In this document: positions 54,840 to 64,000 of the stretch, piece after piece | Layout of the letters: each line of letters starts with the position of its first letter | Position numbering within the stretch: the first letter of the stretch is position 1 | Source of the DNA: Panicum virgatum | Lineage: Eukaryota; Streptophyta; Magnoliopsida; Poales; Poaceae | NCBI RefSeq assembly: GCF_016808335.1 | Contig: NC_053149.1 | Location: 28,703,339-28,767,338, forward strand | Reading direction: 5' to 3' | DNA: 64,000 nt | Program-made: the position numbers and the translations under genes | Notes under the pieces: model-generated | The model's database searches: none | The model's input: the letters and a program-made list of their open reading frames with translations, nothing else | Told to the model about the DNA's origin: nothing

Positions 54840-55970
54840 AATTTTATTATTATATTCACTAAAATATAAATTTGCTATTTTCCCCATGTTTCATATATAC
54901 AAATACGCGTATGGTAAAAATTTCAGCTTTTTATGATTTTATTTACTATAATTGTTGATTTAAACAAATTTCCCTATTAAATATGGAAAAAAAGTTTGTA
55001 GGGGCAGGTGGGGCCGTCACCCGCCCCTATAAATCCATTTGCATCCATTTCTAGGTGCGAGTGTAGCGCCCACCCGCCCCTAAAAATTGTTTTCTAATTT
55101 TCCCGAAACATAATTTAATACAAAAAATAGCAAAGCATGACTAAAAAAAGTTTGAAAGTGTGCAAAACATAAAGTAGCTCTTAAGTAGTATGAGATAGTA
55201 GAGTCACACAGTAGATGTTAGGATATGAACACATTTTTCTATTATATACACTAGAATGTAAATTTGGTATTTTTCTAATGTTTCACACATAAAAATACAG
55301 GTATGGTAAAAATTTCAGCTTTTTCTGATATTGTTTACTATAATTGCTGATTTCAACGATTTTCCCAATTAGATATGGAAAACAGTTTGTAGGGGCGGGT
55401 GGGGCCGTCACCCCCTACAAATCAATTTTTAGGGGCGGGCATAGCCAAGGCCCGCCCCTAGAAATCCATTTCTAGGGGCGGGTGAAGCACCCACCCGACC
55501 TACAAATTGTTTTCCAATTTTTTTGAAACATAATTTAATTCAGAAAAATAGCAAATTATGACTAAAAACGTTAATTTTTCACCATTAGCATATAATAACC
55601 TATGGATCTGGTGAAAAATTGCAAATATACAATTCATAATTTTGAGAGTTTGAAAGTGTGCAAAACACAAAGTATCTCTTAAGTAGTACAAGATAGTAGG
55701 GGTCACATAGTAGATGTTAGGGTTTGAACATATTTTCTTATTATATACACTAAAATGTAAATTTGGTATTTTTCCTATGTTTCCTACATAAAAATATGGG
55801 TATGGTAAAAATTTCAATATTTTTTGATATTGTTAACTATATTTTCTAGATTAAAGTTTATTGGAACAAATTTGAAAAACGATTTGTAGGGGCGGGTGGG
55901 GGCTTCCGCCGCCCCTACAAATCAATTTGTAGGGGCGGGTGAAGCCTCCACCTGCTCCTACAAATTGTTC
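54840..55970. repeat. CACTA subterminal-type repeats, three long copies with GC hairpin motifs
   Basis: Three diverged copies (54840-55020, 55230-55400, 55735-55900) share ATGGTAAAAATTTCAGC-like blocks and end in TTTGTAGGGGCGGGTGG. The G-rich word recurs at 54993, 55388, 55417, 55470, 55885 and 55928, with inverted partners CACCCGCCCCTA. This matches the clustered binding motifs seen near CACTA ends. A TATA box (CTATAAATACC) follows at about 55973. Confidence 0.8.
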
Positions 55971-55984
55971 TCCTATAAATACCA

Positions 55985-56590
55985 AAGGACTTGGAAAAAT
56001 TTTCAGAATCCTGGCGCGCGCGAGAAGACGTCGTTAGGCTGCCGAAATTTTCCACCGCCGCCGCCACTCCTCCTTCCCCGCCGGTGCCGTTCCTACTCCT
56101 CCCCCGCCCCCCCCCCTCCACCGATCGCGGCCTCGCCACCCCGCCTCCACCGACCGCGGCCTCCCTGCCCCCTTCCTCCCCACGGCGCAAGGCCTCCGCG
56201 CCAGACCTCCCTCGCGCGTCCTCCCCGGCGGTCCCTCCCCAGCGCGCGCGCCCTCCTCCACCGCATCGTCCTCCTCCGCCGCGCCGGGCCGCCCTCCCCG
56301 CCACCGGCCTCTGTGCCCGACCTCGTCCACGGCGCCCGTCTCCTCCGCTGAGGCCGCCTCATCCCCGCCGCGTGCCAGATCCGGCCGCCTTCGCCCGGCC
56401 GCCTCCTCCCCGCACAGTCGTCCCTGCCCATCGCCGCCTGTGCCCGTATGCCTCCTCCCCGCTGCCACCGGCGCCGCCCGGCTTCCCGTGGGTCGCTCCT
56501 TCCCCGTGAGCTCCATCCACCGACCAATGACATGTGGGGCCAGGTACCCACTGACATGTGGGGCCCAGCTATAAGCCCCTTGTTAGGGTT
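55985..56590. other. GC-rich leader-like segment
   Basis: Follows the TATAAATA at about 55973 and is dominated by CCGCC/CCTCC. Long ORFs exist on both strands and none resembles a protein family. Probably the 5' untranslated or promoter part of the downstream CACTA ORF, interrupted by the hAT insertion. Confidence 0.45.
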
Positions 56591-56598
56591 GGGGTTAG

Positions 56599-57032
56599 TA
56601 GGGCTGGGCGTTCGGGTTACCCGAAAATTTTGGGTCGGGTTTTTTCGGGTTTCTTAAAGTTTGGGTTTTGAAAATTGCAGCCCGAAATTTGTTTGAAATC
56701 AATAGAACCCGACAATTCGGGTCCCGACATTTTGGGTTCGGGTTCGAGTTAACCCGAACTTCCCAACTAAACTCCACATGCTTTGACTAAAAATGCACGC
56801 TAGTCACCAACAACACGCAGATCTGCAACCTGTACACAAAATTTAATGGACTTTCCATCAGGATGTTTGGGGAAAGGGGCACATGTTTCACAAATCGAAG
56901 GTACATGATACAGAACTTGACTGTTCACCTACAAATCACGCAAAAAACTCAGATCCATTCACTTCTCGGGTGTTTGTGGAGAAAGTGGGAGGGATACATC
57001 AAGCTTTAGGGTAACCAGATAAAGAAAAACAA

Positions 57033-57088
<56 letters not shown>

Positions 57089-57440
57089 GGGAGGAGAAGA
57101 GCAGAGGACTCTCACCTGGCGGAGAGGAGCAGATGACGAGCGAATGTGAGAGCGGCGGCCGGCAGGTAACCAGCGCCTAGGGTTACTGGGGTAGTGGGAT
57201 ATTGCAAGTACAAGTGGGCTGGGCTGCAAAAGACTTGGCTAGGTCTGCTTGAATGTTCGTGCTTTTCTAGAATTTCGGGTACCGGGGTTCAAACCCAAAT
57301 TACCTGTAATAATTTCGGATACTGTGGGTTGGAACCCGAATTAGAGTTTGGATTTTTTGGGCTCGGGTTTTTCAGGTTCGGGCTCGGGCTCGGATTTTTC
57401 GAGTACGGGTTTCAGGTTTCGGATAATATGCCCAGCCCTA
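56599..57440. mobile_element. Non-autonomous hAT-type element
   Basis: Ends TAGGGCTGGGCGTTCGGG and, inverted, TAGGGCTGGGCATATTATCC. Flanking 8-mers ggggttag and atggttag agree at six positions. Arms are built of TCGGGTT/AACCCGA words. The interior has a (GA)n tract at about 57034-57082 and no transposase. TIR length and 8-bp site fit hAT. Confidence 0.8.
57034..57082. repeat. (GA)n microsatellite
   Basis: About 24 GA units inside the hAT element. The opposite strand yields a run of Ser-Leu codons that is not a real protein. Confidence 0.95.
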
Positions 57441-57929
57441 ATGGTTAGGGTTCGAAATATAGTCTGATTTTTATTTAAATTATATTTTACTTATTTAGTA
57501 GCAAGTAATTATTCAAAAGAATTTAGGATTTAGAATAATTATAGTAATTTTTATTATTTTTGGGTCAATGGTTTGGAATAATTTGAATAATTTAGGGTTT
57601 AGAATAAATTGAATAATAGCATGTGTCCCCATATTTTCCATGTCATATTCTATTCAAATTAGCAATTTGCAATCTTTATAATTTTTTTAATTCAAAGTGT
57701 ATGATTTCTCGATTATTAATTTCCCCATGTGATATTGTTGATACAATGTGTTAATTCAAAGTCTTCATATTGTAGTGCCCATGTGATATTGTATTCTAAT
57801 TATCAATTCCAGACTTGTATTAATAAAGTTTGTACTTTCATCATATATTATTCAAAGTAATTATAATTTCTAATGTGGTTAATTATGAATTCAAATTAGT
57901 TTCGATGGCTTTTTAATGTAGAAGTCGTA
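57441..57929. other. AT-rich stretch upstream of CACTA ORF
   Basis: Short TTCAAAT and AATAATT words recur and no coding sequence is seen. It resembles an intron or untranslated leader of the ORF that starts at 57930. Confidence 0.4.
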
Positions 57930-58899
57930 ATGGATCGTCCATCGTCATCTTCCCCACGAAGGGATGTTCCCGCACCTCAAGACGATGAAATCGAGTTAAT
58001 TGCATCCCAGATGGAGTGGCACAATGACCAATCTGGGAACGAGCACTCTGATGAACAATCTGGGGACGAGCAGGGCCATGTCGAGGGACCAAGCGCTTGG
58101 CAAGGAAATGAATGGCTCGACCCGACTGATCCACACCCTGTTCCGCAAAGAGAATGAAAGACGTTCAGAGGAGGCGATAGATCCTGATTACGAATTGGAA
58201 CAATGTCAGGATGCTCCGACAGGAAGGAGTAAGCACCGACGCTGCCCCCCTAGCCCAACAGAGGAAGACAATGAAAGCTCTGGTCCGGACCCTACAACCT
58301 CTGACAACCAAAACAAAAGGAGACGAGGTCAGCGACGAAGGAACCAGTACCCTAAAGGGCAATTCACGGTTAATGCAATTAGCACAGCAGGAGAGCCTAG
58401 ATCCCCCTAGATTGTAGCGAAGTTTTGTAATTCCATCAGGGCTATAATCAGAACAAAAGTGGTTGTGGATCCAACGATTGAAAAATGGACTCTTGTTCCC
58501 GAGGGGAAAAAAGAAACAATGTGGCAATTGTTGAGCAGAACCTTTGTTTTTCCCCTAGGAACTAGAGATAAAGTGAAACATTATGCTAGGAAGATGCTTG
58601 GTAAAACTTTTCGCAGATGGAAGAGCGAACTGAATGTTCCATATGTCAAGAAGGGTCTCACACCCTTTGCGGATTTCGGGGACGTCACACCAGCACAATG
58701 GGAAGAGTTGTTCGACAAAAGACCACTGAAGAAGCTCTAGCCCTAAGCCAGAAGCAAAGTGACCTAGCAAAGAGCAATATACATAAAGTGCACCTTGGGC
58801 TGGGTCGGTACCAAGGAAAGCTCGACCAGTGGCACCGTGAAAGAGAGGCGGCAATAGTTGCCGGGAAGCCCGACCCATATGACGGCTTGGACGAACGTG

Positions 58900-60077
58900 T
58901 GTAAGGATCACCGGGGTGTCCGACCCTAGAGGGGGAGGGGGTGAATAGGGTCGCTAATCGCTTTTTAACCTAGGGCTCAAACTACTTGCATAAGATAAAC
59001 CTAACACGTCCTATATATGCTAGTTATGACTAAGGTTTATCTATGCTACTCTCTACTTACCCCTAAAAGACTTGCAACATAGCCAATCCTAATCAAACTA
59101 ACTAGGAAAGTAAAGGTACGCAAGATAGAGTAAATGCGGAAATGTAATGTGGTAAGTAAAGAGGTAAGTGCAAGAGGGATGCAAACTCCCGAGTAGACAC
59201 GGTCATGTAACGTGGTTCGGCACAAACGCCTACGTCCACGGGACACCGAGGCTCTTCCGATCACCGTCTTGCACTTCGCCACCAAGGCGATGCCGGCAAG
59301 CAAAGGCAAGTGCCCCTAAGACACCAAGTCTCGTGCACTGCCACCGTATCTCTCGGTCACCCGGCCGTAATCCACTACGGAGCTTCTCCACCAAGGAGGG
59401 GGCCTCCTTTTCCCCCGCACAAAGTGTCGTTGCCACTCCACACCAAGACGGAGGGTCACACGACGGATCACAAGTTGCTTGCCGCAGCAAGACTTCTCTC
59501 AAGGGAGCTCTCGCAAGAACTAATCCCTATTACAAGCACTAAGCACTCTCACAAGTGTGCTTAAGCCTATATGATGTAAAATGAAGCTCTATGGTGGTTG
59601 GAGATGTTCTTGGGTGTGTGTGGGATGTCCAGCAACTCCAGCACACTTCAAATGGCCGGGGTGAGGTGTATATATAGGCCACCAAGTCTTGTAGCCGTTG
59701 CTCCAACGGTCAGCTGAAAATCTGCATATCATCGGAAGAACCGATGCCTCTTGCAGGGGTAGCGTCGGTTCTTTCGGTCACTCATAAACCGAAGTAGCCA
59801 TTGAAGTCCTGACAGCTGATGCAGTGACCACCGGTTGAACCGATGCTTTGTTCCGATGCATCATCGGTTCATCCGGTGCTTAAGAATCTTCTCCTGACAG
59901 CCCCGTAGGGGCAACCCTTCGGGCCTTGCTATGCCTATCTTCTCTTTCTCTTCGTCATCACTTGAACCTAAAAGCCTGAGAATGGTCATCTTAACAATCA
60001 TATTAGTCCAAGTGTTGTGTTGTCATTCGATCACCAAAATCACTTGAAATGGCATAAATGGTGCCATGTTCCTTACA
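58900..60077 (-). repeat. Solo Copia LTR with perfect target duplication
   Basis: 1178 bp, minus strand from TGTAAGGAACATGGCACC to GGTGATCCTTACA, flanked by acgtg (58895-58899 and 60078-60082). TATA box CTATATATACACC on the minus strand near 59675. ACCGGTT/AACCGATG motifs at 59725-59875 match the U3 style of the LTRs at 18792 and 22248. It interrupts the CACTA ORF in the middle of a codon series; its excision with one duplication would keep the frame. Confidence 0.93.
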
Positions 60078-60929
60078 ACGTGGCTGGCAATGGATGCAAG
60101 CAAGGAAGCCAAAGCTAGTTGAAGGGAAACCAAAGTTTGATCAACCCGAGACTGACACGGTGGCACAAAACATGTTAGCACTTGCGGAGCTTCAGAAACA
60201 AGAAAAATTCAAACCCCAAAGAGAATAGTATGTGCTCAGTACAGCCATTGGGTCCAAAGAGCATGGAGGCCGTGTTAGAGGCTTGTCCTCTAAGTTGAGC
60301 ATCAAGGATGGGTTCGAGAAGGACAAGGCTAGGAATAGAAGCCATGACCGCTACAAAGAAGAAATTGTGGCAGCAGCAGAGAACGCAATGCAGGCCAAGT
60401 TCAAGGATATGTTGAGAGCAGCACTTGTAGAGCAGCAGCAGCTAGGGTTAATTATGTTCAACCAGTTGCAAGAGGTTGGACAGCAATAGATGGTGGCAGT
60501 GGCCCCCCTCCAGTAACTGGCCGAGCGAGTTCGGCATGTGCTCAGAGTAGTGCCGCCTCGATCACAGCACAACCATACCTGGTGGATGCCATAACGAGTA
60601 TTACTCCATGTTTGTTGCTCTATCCGGTTGGCAGAGCTGGAAAAATATAGGAAGTTGCTAGGGCCCGAGTGCATCCAGCTGGGAATTAATTTGAGGGAAA
60701 TCATCCCGGCCCTATATGCGTGCGTAGAAGTGGATGAACTCTTGAAATCAAGCGATGAGGATAATGAGATAGACATCCCCACTGCAGATGAGAAGAATTA
60801 TCTTGGATAATGTGTCGGCAGCACAATTCTGTGGCATAAACGAGATATCTTACTGGTTAGTCAGATAACTATGCCTGCTATGGAACATATCTCTCCAGGA
60901 CCACCACAAGAACATCCCTCCCATCTCCA

Positions 60930-61190
60930 CAAGCACGAGAGGAATCACCTGCGGTTCCAGAGGAATGAGATCTGACACCTGCGGCTCCAGAGCAACGAGA
61001 GCCATCACCTGCGGCTCCGCCATCACCTGCAGCTCTAGAACAACGAGAGCTGTCACCTACGGCTCCGCCATCACATGCGGCTCCAGAGCAACGACAGCCA
61101 CCACCTCAGGTGTCGCCATCACTTGTGGCTCCAGATCAACGAGAGTCATCACCTCATGCTCCACCATCACCAGCGGCTCCAGTGACATGA
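60930..61190 (+). repeat. Minisatellite coding SPAAPEQRE-type repeats
   Basis: About eight imperfect 30-36-bp units (CACCTGCGGCTCCAGAGCAA-type) inside the CACTA second ORF, giving Pro/Ala-rich repeats. Proline-rich linkers are common in this ORF family. Confidence 0.8.
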
Positions 61191-61929
61191 GAGCCGTCAA
61201 CTCAGGCAACCACCTCAGCTCCTCTGAGTAGATCAGTGCTACCTCGAGTTTTGTGGTCTTACCAAAAGGAAAAGGAAGGGTCCAAAATTGAGAATAGATG
61301 GCACGCCGCAAATAAGAAGTCTGATGAAAAAGTTAAGAAGGCTAAGTCAAAGGTAAAACTACCAACTTCTAGTGGCAGTAGAAGGTCAGGCTTTTCTACG
61401 CCTCGCACGGACACGTTGCACAACACGGAGCTTGCGGTTGATGACCTTCCAGACTTAGAAGATGCTCCTCTAGTGTTTGCTTACGGAAAGGACTTGCTAC
61501 CGAGCCGGTTACTATCTGATTGTCCAACTTACATGTAGAGGATGCATAATTGGTACAAGAGGGCATGTAGACTTGGGCTGAAAACCCTATATGCTCCACA
61601 CCATCCGGTTGTATTCGGAGTTAAGGGGCCACAAGTCAGTGATATCACATTTGATTTTGAAGACATCCAGCACATGTTCCGCCTCACACAACTTGGTATC
61701 GAAATGGTTCGACTATGGTGCATGTAACTGTCTCATCGACTTTGTATTACGTTCTAAAGTATTGTATATGCATTAATATTTAATGCCATACATTAATTCT
61801 ACAGGATGCAAACAATGGACGCTATTATTTGTAATTTCATGGTCCGGTACCTTGATCCCATAGCGATTTGCGAGTCTTTGCACGCTGGGCCAAAATGGAT
61901 GAAGGACGACGATGACTATTGTTGGCATT

Positions 61930-63313
61930 TGTTAATGCAAACAGATAAATCCGCAAAGCACAGATGCTGCTGTAGCTTTCACCCAAGAGTATTCCAGGGT
62001 ATCGTATTTATCCTCAGGGAAGCAATGGTTAAAGAAGTTGATAAATAGCCATCATGTAACTGCTAGCTAGTATACCGACTAGACTAATATGGGGCAAAAG
62101 ATGAAATAAGAGTTTTGGATAAGTGACACACACAGGAGAACTCTGAGATAAGATAGCAAAGCAGACAAGCAAAGCTAGGAGGTCAACGAGAGAGGTCAAG
62201 GTTCCTATTGACTTCTCCATTACTGTGATTCTACTCTAATTCACACCAAAGGGGTCTACTAAGCAAAGGTCAAACACAGCGATTACACCTTGGCACATCG
62301 TGGCGACGGTACCTTTCCGATCCTCGAAAAGACTAGGAAGGGGTGATCGAGGTCAGGCCGCCAACAGCCCTACGAAAACACCAACCCAAACATGGTGGAA
62401 TACAAAGGCCTAGTCAGAGCTGTCACCTCCGGGGCAACCACAACTATCCGTGGGGCTGGGCGCAACCTCAGGTAACCGATAGTATAGACACCACGTCTAC
62501 ACTATCGATTACTACTCTGGCCACATATGACAACCAGAGCATTCGGTCGAACAGAGATCCTGTGCCAAAATATAAACACTACACTTAACCATGCTTAACT
62601 AATGCACTAAGAATGAAATAGATAACCATGAAGACATTTTCAGTAAATAGAGAAGAATAAGATAAAGCACTTGAGTCTTACAAAGGGGCCGAGAAGCCGG
62701 ACCTCCGAGGACTCTTCCGAAACCTTACACTACTCTCCCTAACTCCCAACTCCAACTAGTGCTACTCTACTACATCTTGGAATGGTGGTGTTGCTCCTTG
62801 GTGGTGTGTGCTGTGAGGGGTGAGGGAGGCCCCCTTTTATAGCCCAAGAAGGTCGGTTCCCACCAGAATTAAATATGGAAACACTGGGCACCGCCTTTAG
62901 GAGGATAAGGACGATCTTCCCGCCAAAGATGAGGCCGAACGGCGCCAACATGGGGTTGGCCAACCCTGTGGTTCAGCCGGCCCATGAGTGGCGCATCTCG
63001 CGCCGCCTTTCATCGTGGACACTGCCAGGTGGGCCCCCAACTTGTGTATGTCGGTGCCGGGGTTTTGTACGTCAGTTTTCTATGTCAAATGGGCCCATCT
63101 TGCAAGTGTAACGCATGATACAATGTTCTGTGGTTTCATCTGCATATTCTTTGTGTTTTCATCTTATTTCGGACTTGTGTCCCTGCAATCCAAGAATCAC
63201 CAAAACTCGTGGCATTCGTTAGTAATAACTCCTACTACTACTGTTGATGTTCTTTCTTCATATCTTTATGCAGGAGTTGACGGCCTAAATTTTGCACTTA
63301 AGGTCCGTCAACA
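61930..63313 (-). repeat. 3' LTR, Athila-like
   Basis: 1384 bp, TGTTGACGGACCTTAAGTGC to TTTGCATTAACA on the minus strand. The CACCCAAGAGTATTCCAGGG and CAGATAAATCCGCAA blocks near its low end parallel the CTTAGAGTATTCCCCCAAGG block of the LTRs at 1197 and 44704. TATA-like TATAAAAGGGGG at about 62833-62844. A different subfamily from the other two. Confidence 0.82.
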
Positions 63314-63326
63314 AGATCCCCCACAC
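63314..63326 (-). promoter_or_regulatory. Polypurine tract
   Basis: Minus-strand GTGTGGGGGATCT immediately before TGTTGACG, the standard plus-strand primer position of this lineage. Confidence 0.82.
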
Positions 63327-63884
63327 TTAATCTTTGCTCGTCCTCCAGCAAAGTCATATGTAACAATGAAGCATGACTTCAAAAGATGTGATGCTAGCAT
63401 AAATGTTATTCCATGTCATTCCTCGTATCTGTGGATTTTTGAAGTGTCTACCATGTCGCCTTGAGCGGTTGAGAAGTCGAACGGCTTAGACACCTAGACA
63501 TCACTACCCAACTATGAAGCATACTTGGAGTTTTTATAATTTTTGCAAATGAAAACATAGCTCGAACTTCTCCTCAAATGGTACTCTCAAATCGCTCAAT
63601 GGTGTTTTCAACCTCACCAAGGCTTTTGATAATCTACCTTTCCTTTCCTTCCTACTCCTAAGGCTTCTTTTTGGTGGAGCTGTAGGTATGGAGGGTATGA
63701 AAACAAACTTGCTTCTCATATTTTTCTATGTCAAAAACCAGATCCAAAGGATAAACAAGTCATAAACCTTGATCAAGATGTGCAAGTGTGTGGTAATATA
63801 TTTTTGGTGGATCTCTCTTGTTTCTTTTTCTTTTTCTTTGGATAGGGGCTATTTTTTTCTCTTTTTCTCTCCTTTTTTTTGACA

Positions 63885-63980
63885 TGCCTTGTGGGCATGT
63901 GGCATACCTTCTTTGGGTATGCATTTTTTATTTTGAACATGCCGAAGCATGTGGCATACCTTCTTTGGGTATGCATCTTT
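63885..63980. repeat. Two direct copies of a hairpin-forming motif
   Basis: GCATGTGGCATACCTTC is followed by TTTGGGTATGCAT at about 63895-63924 and again at about 63948-63977. Each copy pairs GCATACC with GGGTATGC round TTCTTT. It lies in the 3' non-coding part of the Athila-like element, after a T/C-rich tract (63805-63880). Confidence 0.8.
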
Positions 63981-64000
63981 TATTCCTTTTTGCATAGCCC

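Larger units (their letters stand above)
52660..61929 (+). mobile_element. CACTA (En/Spm) element, interrupted and decayed
   Basis: Plus-strand TNP2-type transposase C-terminal half, a spacer with subterminal-like repeats and a TATA-bearing GC-rich leader, then a second ORF of the Transposase_24/Ulp1-like type. Left end lost at the Tat-like LTR, right end at the Athila-like LTR. Internal insertions: hAT (56599-57440) and solo Copia LTR (58900-60077). No CACTA termini remain in the window. Whether both ORFs belonged to one element is inference from order and strand. Confidence 0.8.
57930..61929 (+). pseudogene. CACTA second ORF (Transposase_24/Ulp1-like), disrupted
   Basis: Starts MDRPSSSSPRRDVPAPQDDE. 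A frame change near 58150 leads to QYPKGQFTVNAISTAGEP. The Transposase_24-type core is at 58441-58740 (MWQLLSRTFVFPLGTRDKVK, MLGKTFRRWKSELN, GLTPFADFGDVTPAQWEELF). A further frame change near 58720 gives ALALSQKQSDLAKSNIHKVH, up to the solo LTR at 58900. After it come RKPKLVEGKPKFDQPETDTV, GSKEHGGRVRGLSSKLSIKD and a coiled region. A Pro/Ala-rich repeat (SPAAPEQRE units, 60930-61190) follows, then a Ulp1-like remnant (RRMHNWYKRACRLGLKTLYA, YLDPIAICESLH) cut at 61929. Role in transposition is unclear even in intact relatives. Confidence 0.85.
61930..64000 (-). mobile_element. Athila-like element, 3' end, runs off window
   Basis: The LTR 61930-63313 has a polypurine tract on its high side, so on the minus strand this is the 3' LTR and the internal region continues past 64000. 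The candidate target sequence on the low side is gcatt (61925-61929). Internal sequence 63330-64000 is non-coding 3' region. It is inserted in the CACTA second ORF. Confidence 0.82.

Noticed and set aside
55896..56557. ORFs of 129-172 codons on both strands, Pro/Arg- or Gly/Arg-rich
   Set aside because: CCG-rich leader-like sequence. Open frames on opposite strands over the same bases are not credible genes.
56999..57229. ORF with a long Ser-Leu run
   Set aside because: Translation of a (GA)n microsatellite inside a hAT element.

Overview
The window is nuclear DNA of a flowering plant, almost certainly a grass (Poaceae, panicoid-like). There is no prokaryotic gene organisation. Nearly all of it is nested transposons of grass type: Athila-like and Tat-like Ty3/gypsy elements, Copia elements, CACTA elements, a Mutator-like element, a hAT, a Tourist MITE, an L1-type LINE and a probable Helitron. 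The host coding pieces have plant introns: a GDSL esterase, a remorin, a plant cysteine oxidase and a CBS-domain SNF1-kinase gamma-like gene. I found no intact host gene. This is a repeat-dense, probably heterochromatic interval. Identities and ages were not computed.

Layout, left part. 1-2617: Athila-like element on the minus strand with an open gag running off the window edge, inserted into the leader of a second LTR element (2618-7547, minus, 3.9-kb LTR, initiator-Met-type primer site). 7548-10346: mostly unresolved sequence with a small solo Copia LTR (9600-9894). 10347-13883: solo LTR of the 3.9-kb LTR family in the opposite orientation, with a perfect 5-bp target duplication. 14338-18738: decayed GDSL esterase gene (minus) whose exons 4 and 5 lie in a tandem 1279-bp duplication. 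18792-23730: internally deleted Copia element. 23825-25115: Mutator-like element with long inverted termini carrying two remorin exons. 25401-26377: a non-autonomous element rich in TTGCAACAT. 26677-27028: Tourist-type MITE.

Middle part. 27261-31763: probable Helitron (minus) holding exons of a plant cysteine oxidase and of a CBS-domain gamma-like protein, the latter split by a 1.8-kb LINE. 31764-33769: unresolved, with retrotransposon scraps. 33770-35060: truncated Tat-like element (plus) with a duplicated U3. 35205-36039 and 37098-37440: CACTA ends. 38803-45913: Athila-like element (minus, gag-pro-pol-extra ORF, all with disabling mutations), inserted into the RNase H region of a Tat-like element (45914-50529). 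That element shares an LTR with a short non-autonomous unit (50530-52659) carrying 74-bp hairpin-bearing tandem repeats.

Right part. 52660-61929: a decayed CACTA element with a TNP2-type transposase and a second Transposase_24-type ORF. It is itself invaded by a Tat-like LTR on its left, a hAT (56599-57440), a solo Copia LTR (58900-60077, perfect TSD) and an Athila-like element (61930 to the window end, minus). The genes do not form a pathway. What links them is order of insertion: the CACTA element is the oldest visible layer on the right, the Helitron predates the LINE, and the Athila-like elements are among the youngest.
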